Origin: an uncultured Ruminococcus sp.
GTDB lineage: Bacteria > Bacillota > Clostridia > Oscillospirales > Ruminococcaceae
Assembly: GCA_945876405.1 (NCBI GenBank)
Contig: CAMCOJ010000142.1
Coordinates: 1-5,901, forward strand
Reading direction: 5' to 3'
Length of the DNA: 5,901 bases
Shown here piece after piece: positions 1 to 5,901 of the stretch. The notes beneath the pieces were generated by a model. The model had not been told where the DNA came from. It saw only the letters and a list, made by a program, of their open reading frames with translations, and did not search any database. Numbering within the stretch: position 1 is the first letter of the stretch; every line of letters starts with the position of its first letter. The position numbers and the translations under genes were made by a program.

Positions 1-44
1 ATTTCTGCCTGTCTCGTGGGCTCGGAGATGTGTATAAGAGACAG
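1..44 (+). other. Illumina Nextera i7 adapter (sequencing artefact)
   Basis: This stretch is library adapter, not genome. Bases 1-2 (AT) fit the end of the P7 flow-cell sequence. Bases 3-10 (TTCTGCCT) are the reverse complement of AGGCAGAA, which I recognise as Nextera index N703. Bases 11-44 are the Nextera Read 2 adapter, ending with the 19-base Tn5 mosaic end AGATGTGTATAAGAGACAG at 26-44. Each part abuts the next exactly as in the synthetic oligo. The likely origin is untrimmed read-through of a short insert, assembled onto a contig end. Base 45 is the tagmentation junction and the first genomic base. It should be trimmed and not read as a transposon. Confidence 0.98.
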
Positions 45-395
45 ATCTCGGAAAGAACCGGTTTAAGTGAAGCAAAAATCTACAGCGTAGCAACATTTTA
101 CGAAAATTTTTCTCTTGAGCCAAAGGGAAAATACATCATAAAAGTATGTGACGGAACTGCATGTCATGTACGTCACTCTGTCCCTATTCTCGAACGTCTT
201 CGTTCAGAACTTGGACTCTCCGAAAGCAAAACAACTACTGATGACCTGCTCTTTACAGTAGAAACAGTTTCATGCCTTGGTGCATGCGGACTTGCACCTG
301 TTATAACTGTAAACGATAAAGTGCATCCGGCTATGACACCGGACAAGGCATCAGAACTTATTAAAACACTTAAGGAGGAGTCTCCAGATGCTTAA
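45..395 (+). CDS. hydC: HydC, NuoE-like [2Fe-2S] subunit of NAD-linked [FeFe] hydrogenase (5' truncated)
   Basis: This is the smallest subunit of a HydABC-type cytoplasmic hydrogenase; it has a thioredoxin-like fold with one [2Fe-2S] cluster close to the flavin subunit. The 116 visible residues start in the helical region common to NuoE/HydC proteins (IYSVATFYENF, residues 12-22). They then carry the four cluster ligands in the family pattern CX4C...CX3C: C35, C40, C77 and C81 (CDGTAC and CLGAC). The C-terminus looks complete. Family members are about 150-170 residues, so roughly 40-50 N-terminal residues are missing, cut off by the contig end. An apparent GTG start at 30 with five codons through 44 lies wholly in adapter sequence and is not real. 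The stop codon lies 8 bases inside hydB, which suggests translational coupling. NuoE of complex I or of a formate dehydrogenase would look similar; the hydA gene downstream decides the assignment. Confidence 0.93.
   Translation: MSERTGLSEAKIYSVATFYENFSLEPKGKYIIKVCDGTACHVRHSVPILERLRSELGLSESKTTTDDLLFTVETVSCLGACGLAPVITVNDKVHPAMTPDKASELIKTLKEESPDA
372..378 (+). promoter_or_regulatory. Ribosome binding site of hydB
   Basis: AAGGAGG lies inside the last codons of hydC, 9 bases before the ATG at 388. It is a near-perfect Shine-Dalgarno match and supports 388 as the hydB start despite the 8-base overlap with hydC. Confidence 0.9.
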
Positions 396-2262
396 ATCAA
401 GACCTGAACTAAAAAAATTTCGTGAAGAATCACTTTCTTCGTACCAGAGTCAGACAACTAAGATAATAGTATGTGCCGGAACCGGATGTGTTGCCGGCGG
501 TTCACTTGAAGTTTACAGTCGCCTTAAGGAACTTATGGAAACTCATAATATCCATGTTTCGGTAGAACTTGAAAAGGAGCCGCACGACAATACAGTTGGT
601 CTTAAAAAAAGCGGATGTCATGGTTTCTGCGAAATGGGACCTCTTCTCAGAATCGATCCTCAGGGATGGCTCTATACAAAAGTCAGTGTAAATGACTGTG
701 AAGAGATTATAGAAAAAACTGTTTTAGGCGGCGAATATATCAAGAGACTTGCATACAGGCAGAATGAAACTGTATTTCAGAAGCAGGACGACATTCCTTT
801 CTACAGACAGCAGACCCGTACAGTTCTTGAACACTGCGGAAAGATTGATGCTGATTCAATCAGTGAATACATAGCAGCAGGTGGATATTCTGCATTTGAA
901 AAAGCTCTTTTTGATATGAGTCCCGATGAAATCATTGACGAAATAACAAAATCCGCTCTCAGAGGCCGTGGCGGCGGCGGATTCCCTGCAGGAAAGAAAT
1001 GGGCTCAGGTAAAACGCCAGCAGGAATCTCAGAAATACGTAGTTTGTAACGGTGATGAAGGTGACCCTGGTGCATTTATGGACAGAAGCATTATGGAAGG
1101 AGATCCTCACCGTATGCTTGAAGGAATGATGATAGCTGCGGTTTCATGCGGTGCATCAGAGGGATACATCTACGTCCGTGCCGAATATCCGCTTGCTGTT
1201 GAACGTTTAAGAAATGCAATAAAACAGGCTGAAGAACTTGGTTTGTTAGGAAACAATATTCTTGGAACAGATTTCTCATTCCATATGAATATTACCCGCG
1301 GTGCTGGTGCATTTGTATGCGGAGAAGGAAGTGCACTCACTTCATCAATAGAAGGAAAGAGAGGTTTCCCGAGAGTAAAACCTCCAAGAACTGTTGAACA
1401 CGGTCTTTTTGACAAACCAACTGTTCTTAATAACGTTGAGACATTTGCAAATGTTCCGCTGATTATTAACAAAGGTGCAGACTGGTATCTCAGCTCCGGA
1501 ACGGAAAACAGCCCGGGAACAAAGGCTTTTGCTCTTACAGGAAATATTAACAACACAGGTCTTATTGAAGTACCTATGGGAACAACACTTCGTCATATAA
1601 TCTTTGATATCGGCGGGGGCATCAGAGGCGGCGGTGAATTCAAGGCGGTTCAGATTGGCGGGCCTTCAGGTGCATGTCTTACAAGTGAACACCTTGACCT
1701 TCCTCTTGACTTCGACACACTGAAAAAAGCAGGTGCAATGATTGGTTCCGGTGGTCTTGTTGTTATGGATTCAAATACATGCATGGTTGAAGTAGCAAGA
1801 TTCTTCATGAACTTTACTCAGAACGAATCCTGCGGAAAATGTGTTCCGTGCCGTGAAGGTACAAAGCGTATGCTTGAAATACTTGAAAGGATAGTTGCCG
1901 GTGAAGGTCAGGCCGGAGATATTGAACTGCTTCTTGAACTCTCCGATACTATTTCACATACTGCGCTCTGCGGTCTCGGTAAATCAGCCCCTTCCCCTGT
2001 TGTAAGTACTATAAACAACTTCCGTCATGAATATGAAGAACATATTTTCAATAAAAAATGCCCTGCCGGTGTCTGCAAAAAACTCAAAACTATTTCAATT
2101 AATCCGGCTCTCTGCAAGGGCTGCTCAAAGTGTTCGAGAAGCTGCCCGGTCGAAGCAATAAGCGGAAAAATAAAAGAACCGTTTACTATCGATCTTTCAA
2201 AATGTATCAGATGCGGCAGCTGTATCAGCACATGCCCGTTCGGCGCAATCAAGGAGGGTTAA
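388..2262 (+). CDS. hydB: HydB, NuoF-like FMN/NAD-binding subunit of electron-bifurcating [FeFe] hydrogenase
   Basis: This is the diaphorase subunit: it binds FMN and NAD(H) and passes electrons between NADH, ferredoxin and HydA. The 624 residues show these domains in order. First is an N-terminal thioredoxin-like [2Fe-2S] domain (C29, C34, C77, C81). The NuoF core follows, with GRGGGGFP at 193-200, NGDEGDPGAFMDR at 221-233 and GAGAFVCGEGSAL at 305-317 for FMN and NAD binding. Next come an SLBB-like stretch at about 375-465 and the NuoF [4Fe-4S] site (C482, C485, C488, C528). Last is a C-terminal two-[4Fe-4S] ferredoxin domain (C576, C579, C582, C586 and C606, C609, C612, C616). Length and architecture fit HydB of trimeric HydABC enzymes, about 600-630 residues. 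In Hnd-type tetramers the N-terminal [2Fe-2S] domain is instead a separate subunit. C465, H552, C558 and C563 could form the zinc site described in HydABC structures; this is inference from memory. No frameshift or missing ligand was seen. Confidence 0.96.
   Translation: MLKSRPELKKFREESLSSYQSQTTKIIVCAGTGCVAGGSLEVYSRLKELMETHNIHVSVELEKEPHDNTVGLKKSGCHGFCEMGPLLRIDPQGWLYTKVSVNDCEEIIEKTVLGGEYIKRLAYRQNETVFQKQDDIPFYRQQTRTVLEHCGKIDADSISEYIAAGGYSAFEKALFDMSPDEIIDEITKSALRGRGGGGFPAGKKWAQVKRQQESQKYVVCNGDEGDPGAFMDRSIMEGDPHRMLEGMMIAAVSCGASEGYIYVRAEYPLAVERLRNAIKQAEELGLLGNNILGTDFSFHMNITRGAGAFVCGEGSALTSSIEGKRGFPRVKPPRTVEHGLFDKPTVLNNVETFANVPLIINKGADWYLSSGTENSPGTKAFALTGNINNTGLIEVPMGTTLRHIIFDIGGGIRGGGEFKAVQIGGPSGACLTSEHLDLPLDFDTLKKAGAMIGSGGLVVMDSNTCMVEVARFFMNFTQNESCGKCVPCREGTKRMLEILERIVAGEGQAGDIELLLELSDTISHTALCGLGKSAPSPVVSTINNFRHEYEEHIFNKKCPAGVCKKLKTISINPALCKGCSKCSRSCPVEAISGKIKEPFTIDLSKCIRCGSCISTCPFGAIKEG
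2251..2257 (+). promoter_or_regulatory. Ribosome binding site of hydA
   Basis: AAGGAGG sits over the last codons of hydB, 8 bases before the ATG at 2266. With only 3 bases between the hydB stop and hydA, the signal indicates efficient coupled translation and fixes the hydA start. Confidence 0.9.
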
Positions 2263-2265
2263 TCT

Positions 2266-3957
2266 ATGTCTGAAAAACAGTTTATGACCGTTGACGGAAT
2301 GCAGGTAGAAATAAACGGTGAAAGAAATATTCTTGAAGTTCTCCGTAAAAACGGAATCAAGCTCCCTACATTCTGCTACCACTCAGAACTTTCAATTTAC
2401 GGTGCCTGCCGTATGTGTATGGTTGAAAATGAAAGAGGAGGGCTTGATGCCGCCTGTTCAACACCGCCTCGAAACGGTATGGTAATTAAAACAAACACAG
2501 AACGTCTGAGAAGATACAGAAAAAATATTCTCGAACTTATTCTCGCAAATCACTGCCGTGACTGTACAACATGTGACTACAATACAAACTGTCGTCTGCA
2601 GGCTCTGGCGATGAGGTACAATATAGAAAATGTACGTTTTCCGAATACGGCTGTTTCAACCAGAAATGAAGATACTTCATCACTGTGCATTACGCGGGAT
2701 ACAGGTAAATGTATTCTCTGCGGTGACTGTGTACGTGTATGCAACGAGATTCAGAATGTAGGTGCAATTGATTTTGCATTCCGTGGTTCAAAGATGACTA
2801 TCAGCACAGCCTTCGGCAAACCTCTTGCTGAATCGCCTTGCGTTGGCTGCGGACAGTGTGCAGCCTCATGCCCTACAGGTGCAATTGTAGTTAAGAATGA
2901 CACAGCGGCAGTATGGACCGCACTTGAAAATCCTGACATAAAAACAACAGTTCAGGTAGCTCCAGCTGTCAGAGTTGCTATCGGCAAAGCCCTCGGAATT
3001 CCTGAAGGTCAGGACTGCATGGGCAAAATAGTTGCCGCATTAAGAAGAATTGGTTTCGATGAAATATACGACACCACATTCGGTGCAGACCTTACTGTCA
3101 TAGAAGAATCAAAAGAATTTCTTGAAAGACTTGAATCCGGTACCGATATGCCACTCTTCACATCATGCTGTCCGGGGTGGATTCAGTACTGTGAGAAAAA
3201 ACACCCGGAACTTCTTCCGAATATCTCGACATGCAAATCACCAATGGAAATGTTTGCTGCTGTTCTTAAGAAAAAAGAAGAACATGGTAAGATGCATTTT
3301 CACGTAGCTGTTATGCCATGTACAGCCAAAAAATTTGAAGCTGCCCGTGAAGAATTCAAAAAAGACGGCTGGCCGGATGTTGATGCAGTAATAACAACAC
3401 AGGAACTTATAAGAATGATAAGCATTTCCGGTATCGCATTCAATGAAATAGAACCGGAAGCAATCGATATGCCTTTCGGATATATTTCAGGTGCAGGTGT
3501 TATTTTTGGTGTAACCGGCGGAGTTACTGAAGCGGTTCTCCGAAATGTTATCAGTACAAAGACAAACAGTGAGCTTGTTACTATAGCAAATTCAGGTCAG
3601 CGTGGAAATGAAGGCATCAAGGAATTCGAGGCAAATGCAGGAGACAGAACACTTAAAATTGCAGTTGTCAGCGGTCTGGCGAATGCCGAAACTATCATTA
3701 CAAGAATCAAAAACGGTGAAAAATTTGACTTTGTTGAGGTAATGGCGTGTCCGGGCGGATGTGTATGTGGCGGTGGTCAGCCATTTGCATATTCCTACGA
3801 AAGAGATGAACGCGGAAAAGGTCTCTATGATTCAGACAAACAGAACAGTATTCGAAAATCAGCCGAAAATCCTGTCCTTTCATCAGTCTACCACGACATA
3901 ATCAAAGATAACGCACATGAACTTCTCCATGTAAACTACAGTAAACGCAGTAAATAA
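2266..3957 (+). CDS. hydA: HydA, catalytic subunit of group A [FeFe] hydrogenase
   Basis: This subunit catalyses reversible 2H+ + 2e- to H2 at the H-cluster. The 563 residues have the M3-type layout of Clostridium pasteurianum CpI (574 residues). An N-terminal plant-type [2Fe-2S] domain (C37, C48, C51, C64) is followed by a His-ligated [4Fe-4S] site (H96, C100, C103, C109). Two ferredoxin-type [4Fe-4S] clusters follow (C149, C152, C155 with C202; C192, C195, C198 with C159). The H domain has L1 TSCCPGW (299-305), L2 MPCTAKKFEA (350-359) and L3 MACPGGCVCGGGQP (493-506). H-cluster ligands by alignment to CpI are C302, C352, C495 and C499. The CpI proton path (C299, E279, S319, E282) is kept as C301, E281, S321 and E284. 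The C-terminus (AHELLHVNY) matches the usual family end, so the gene is complete; it lacks the extra C-terminal [2Fe-2S] domain of Thermotoga HydA. One oddity is C501, where CpI has Asn. As third gene of the hydCBA operon it is probably the bifurcating type rather than a stand-alone ferredoxin hydrogenase. HydEFG maturases are needed and are not in view. Confidence 0.97.
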   Translation: MSEKQFMTVDGMQVEINGERNILEVLRKNGIKLPTFCYHSELSIYGACRMCMVENERGGLDAACSTPPRNGMVIKTNTERLRRYRKNILELILANHCRDCTTCDYNTNCRLQALAMRYNIENVRFPNTAVSTRNEDTSSLCITRDTGKCILCGDCVRVCNEIQNVGAIDFAFRGSKMTISTAFGKPLAESPCVGCGQCAASCPTGAIVVKNDTAAVWTALENPDIKTTVQVAPAVRVAIGKALGIPEGQDCMGKIVAALRRIGFDEIYDTTFGADLTVIEESKEFLERLESGTDMPLFTSCCPGWIQYCEKKHPELLPNISTCKSPMEMFAAVLKKKEEHGKMHFHVAVMPCTAKKFEAAREEFKKDGWPDVDAVITTQELIRMISISGIAFNEIEPEAIDMPFGYISGAGVIFGVTGGVTEAVLRNVISTKTNSELVTIANSGQRGNEGIKEFEANAGDRTLKIAVVSGLANAETIITRIKNGEKFDFVEVMACPGGCVCGGGQPFAYSYERDERGKGLYDSDKQNSIRKSAENPVLSSVYHDIIKDNAHELLHVNYSKRSK

Positions 3958-4065
3958 ATTGCGTTTAACAGTGCCGATTTGCACGGAGATTACATAGTCA
4001 TCGAATGTGCAAGGCAATAAAAAAGATCCCGGAGATCCGATTTAACAGATCCCCGGGATTTTTGT
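3958..4065. other. Convergent intergenic region
   Basis: These 108 bases separate the 3' ends of hydA and fbp. The right half holds the terminator hairpin described separately. The left half (3958-4018) has no credible open frame. It contains one weak inverted repeat, TTGCAC at 3979-3984 and GTGCAA at 4007-4012, with a 22-base loop and no T-run of its own, so no function is assigned to it. Confidence 0.7.
4019..4063. terminator. Bidirectional intrinsic terminator between hydA and fbp
   Basis: An imperfect hairpin pairs 4026-4039 with 4046-4059 around a 6-base loop (ATTTAA). Seven consecutive pairs at the base (ATCCCGG with CCGGGAT) are followed by an A/C mismatch, four more pairs, a second mismatch and a closing G-C. 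Six A (4019-4024) precede the stem and five T (4059-4063) end it, so the RNA from either strand has a stem followed by a U-run. This placement suits termination of both the hydCBA transcript and the opposing fbp transcript. G4025 would be bulged if the A and T runs also pair. Confidence 0.88.
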
Positions 4066-5901
4066 CTATTTTTCTCTGATTAGCCCTTCTCTGTAAGCCT
4101 TAAGCAGCTCTCTCAGATCACAGATTTTATCCTCAATCTCCTTTCCCCTGTCCGTATCTGCAATATTTACCCTTGATTCCATCTTCTCTACAATATGAAC
4201 CTCCGGTGTATGCTCGCTCTCCCCTGGAACAAACGGCTTGTGCTCAGCAAGACTTAAACTGTGAGAATCATAAATCAGTGTGTAACCGGCTATCCCCGTT
4301 GATGGCTGATATGCCTTTGAGATACCACCGTCAATAACAAACAACTTTCCGTCAGCCTTAACCGGACTCTCACCATCTTTAATCTTTACCGGAACATGTC
4401 CGTTAATTATATGACCCTTCTTTTCATCGATTCCAAATGAGTTCATTATTCTGCAGCATATTCCGGTATCTTCACTCAGCTTGTAATACGGATTGTAATG
4501 TTCCTTATGAAGTTCCCTGTCCTCAATGAAGATTCTTTCGAAAAATGCCATCTTGTCTTTTCCGTACAGCGGGGAAACAGGTCCACACCACAGATACCAC
4601 ATAAAATCCCGATCGTAACTGCTTTCTGTACAATGCCTGCCAAAATACGCCTTGTTGACCATTCTGTCGATTTTATCAAGGAGTTCTCTGCCACTGTATT
4701 TTTCTCCCTCGATATTAACAGAGGCATATGTTCCGTCACTGTTAAACGGTATGCAGCCATGGAACATAAGATTCTGGTTATAAATCTTATACATTGACCC
4801 GTGAGAGAGAATAAATTTCATGTGTTTGTTAAGCTTTTCACTGTGGCGGAATGAATTCACAAGAACTTTTACAAGTTCCTCTTCCCCGGCCGAGAGCTGC
4901 AGCGGATTTTTCGGATCAACTGTAGGAAAGTTTGTATCAAGAAGTTTATGGATTTTTCCGCCATATTCAACTGTACCATTTACAAAATCCACCCTGCTGA
5001 AAATATTTCTGTCGTTCATATTCCATTCCGGATGGGCATTGATAAGCTGTCCTTCAAGTTTCAGCTGAATGATAGTTATAGCTTTGTGCATCTTTGCCGC
5101 CAGTTCAGAGTCAACCGGGTCATATACATTGTCATCAAGTGTATTTGGATAAAACAGAGTACACTTGTCATTTTCATAGACGTCAGCAGCAAATACTGCA
5201 AGTGCCCGGAGATTCAATCCGTATCCGTCCTCAAGAAGATCGAAACTGTTGTATCTCATTGATATTCTTATTACATTTGCAGCAAGAGCGGCATTTCCGG
5301 AAGCTGCCCCCATCCACGAAATATCATGGTTTCCCCATTGTATGTCAACGCCGTCGCGTTTCATGAGTTCGTCCATTATAATATCGGCACGAGGCCCTCT
5401 GTCAAAAATATCCCCTATTATATGAAGTTTATCAATGGCAAGTGACTGGATAAGCAAACAGAGTGATTCGATAAAACTCTCTGATATCTCGGTTTCAATG
5501 ATAGTGTTTATTATTTCATCATAGTAAAAATCCTTGTTTATATCGTCAGTTACATTAAGAAGCTCATCAACAATATACACGAGGTCATCAGGAACCTTTT
5601 TTCTGATTTTTGAACGGGTATATTTTGCTGATACAGCTTCACATACAAGAATGAGCCTGTAAATAGTAAGTCTTCTCCATTCATCATTTATCAGATTGAG
5701 GGAACTGAGTCTTTTTATTTCCTTTTCGGGATAATAAATCAGCAGCGCAAGCTTTTCCCTCTCTGCAGATTCAACTGTTTTGGCGAAAACAAGATCTATC
5801 TTTTTTCTTATCATACCGGATGCACTTTTCAGCATATGAAGAAATGATTCATATTCTCCGTGAAGATCTGAAAAAAAGTATTCAGTTCCTTTCGGAAGAC
5901 T
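4066..5901 (-). CDS. fbp: Class III fructose-1,6-bisphosphatase (N-terminus beyond window)
   Basis: This enzyme removes the 1-phosphate from fructose 1,6-bisphosphate to give fructose 6-phosphate, the committed gluconeogenic step, in the cytoplasm. It belongs to the Firmicutes-type FBPase family (calcineurin-like metallophosphoesterase fold), unrelated to the class I and II enzymes. The frame is open to the window edge, giving 611 visible residues against about 640-670 for the family, so some 30-60 N-terminal residues lie outside. Numbering from the edge, visible motifs are SLPKGTEYFFSDLHGEYESF at 1-20 (metal ligands D12 and H14), GDIFDRGPR at 163-171, GNHD at 190-193, HG at 381-382 and NGHVP at 500-504. 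Together these are the metallophosphatase active-site set. An ATG at 5835 would give a 589-residue protein, but it would delete the SDLHGE motif, has no Shine-Dalgarno sequence before it, and is therefore internal. The gene converges on hydA and is not part of that operon; its promoter is outside the window. Confidence 0.96.
   Translation of the reverse strand, partial: SLPKGTEYFFSDLHGEYESFLHMLKSASGMIRKKIDLVFAKTVESAEREKLALLIYYPEKEIKRLSSLNLINDEWRRLTIYRLILVCEAVSAKYTRSKIRKKVPDDLVYIVDELLNVTDDINKDFYYDEIINTIIETEISESFIESLCLLIQSLAIDKLHIIGDIFDRGPRADIIMDELMKRDGVDIQWGNHDISWMGAASGNAALAANVIRISMRYNSFDLLEDGYGLNLRALAVFAADVYENDKCTLFYPNTLDDNVYDPVDSELAAKMHKAITIIQLKLEGQLINAHPEWNMNDRNIFSRVDFVNGTVEYGGKIHKLLDTNFPTVDPKNPLQLSAGEEELVKVLVNSFRHSEKLNKHMKFILSHGSMYKIYNQNLMFHGCIPFNSDGTYASVNIEGEKYSGRELLDKIDRMVNKAYFGRHCTESSYDRDFMWYLWCGPVSPLYGKDKMAFFERIFIEDRELHKEHYNPYYKLSEDTGICCRIMNSFGIDEKKGHIINGHVPVKIKDGESPVKADGKLFVIDGGISKAYQPSTGIAGYTLIYDSHSLSLAEHKPFVPGESEHTPEVHIVEKMESRVNIADTDRGKEIEDKICDLRELLKAYREGLIREK

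Noticed and set aside
26..44. Tn5 mosaic end suggesting a transposon terminus
   Set aside because: It is embedded in a full synthetic Nextera adapter with an index, so it comes from library preparation and not from an insertion in the genome.
1170..1556. 128-codon open frame on the minus strand inside hydB
   Set aside because: It is fully antisense to the conserved FMN/NAD-binding core of hydB, with no recognisable domain and no independent support. The same holds for the shorter antisense frames at 856-1110, 1091-1279, 1345-1596, 2025-2252 and 2197-2382.
45..2262. NuoE/NuoF of respiratory complex I or of an NAD-dependent formate dehydrogenase
   Set aside because: The next gene in the operon is a complete [FeFe] hydrogenase catalytic subunit. 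HydB also carries the extra N- and C-terminal Fe-S domains typical of HydABC, and no nuoG-type or formate dehydrogenase motifs are present.
3122..3307. 61-codon plus-strand frame inside hydA
   Set aside because: It is out of frame with hydA across the H-cluster L1 region, which is intact and highly conserved; there is no recognisable domain.
3971..4015. Second hairpin downstream of hydA (GTGC/GCAC and TTGCAC/GTGCAA repeats)
   Set aside because: The stems are only 4-6 pairs, compete with each other, have a large loop and no following T-run. The hairpin at 4026-4059 is far stronger.
4498..5366. Several plus-strand open frames of 80-104 codons opposite fbp
   Set aside because: They overlap each other and the conserved fbp frame, and they show no recognisable motif. 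They are best explained as shadows of fbp codon usage.

Overview
The window reads as an end fragment of an assembled contig from an anaerobic, fermentative Firmicute, most likely a Clostridia or Ruminococcaceae-type gut or rumen bacterium. The evidence is the gene content (a trimeric NAD-linked [FeFe] hydrogenase and a class III fructose-1,6-bisphosphatase), strong AAGGAGG ribosome binding sites and a moderately AT-rich codon usage. The genus is inference only. The first 44 bases are not biological: they are Illumina Nextera i7 adapter, including the index and the transposon mosaic end. Genomic sequence therefore starts at base 45, inside a gene.

Layout. Bases 45-3957 (+ strand) hold a tightly packed hydCBA operon. 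It begins with the 3' part of hydC (NuoE-like [2Fe-2S] subunit), followed by complete hydB (NuoF-like FMN/NAD subunit with extra Fe-S domains at both ends) and complete hydA (catalytic [FeFe] hydrogenase). hydC and hydB overlap by 8 bases, and hydB and hydA are 3 bases apart. Bases 3958-4065 are a short convergent intergenic region with a strong hairpin flanked by an A-run and a T-run, a likely bidirectional terminator. Bases 4066-5901 (- strand) carry fbp, encoding class III fructose-1,6-bisphosphatase. Its reading frame stays open to the window edge, so its N-terminus is missing; the ATG at 5835 is internal.

How the genes work together. HydC, HydB and HydA together match the soluble HydABC-type complex that couples NADH and reduced ferredoxin to H2 (electron bifurcation or confurcation). 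This lets a sugar fermenter dispose of reducing equivalents as H2, or take up H2. All H-cluster ligands and the known proton-path residues are present, so the enzyme should be active if the HydEFG maturases, not in this window, exist elsewhere. fbp is a separate gluconeogenic gene that converges on the operon and shares only the terminator.

I found no mobile element, CRISPR array, RNA gene or undescribed system. The points most worth checking are the adapter contamination, the two truncated or mis-startable genes, and an unusual cysteine beside the H-cluster in HydA.
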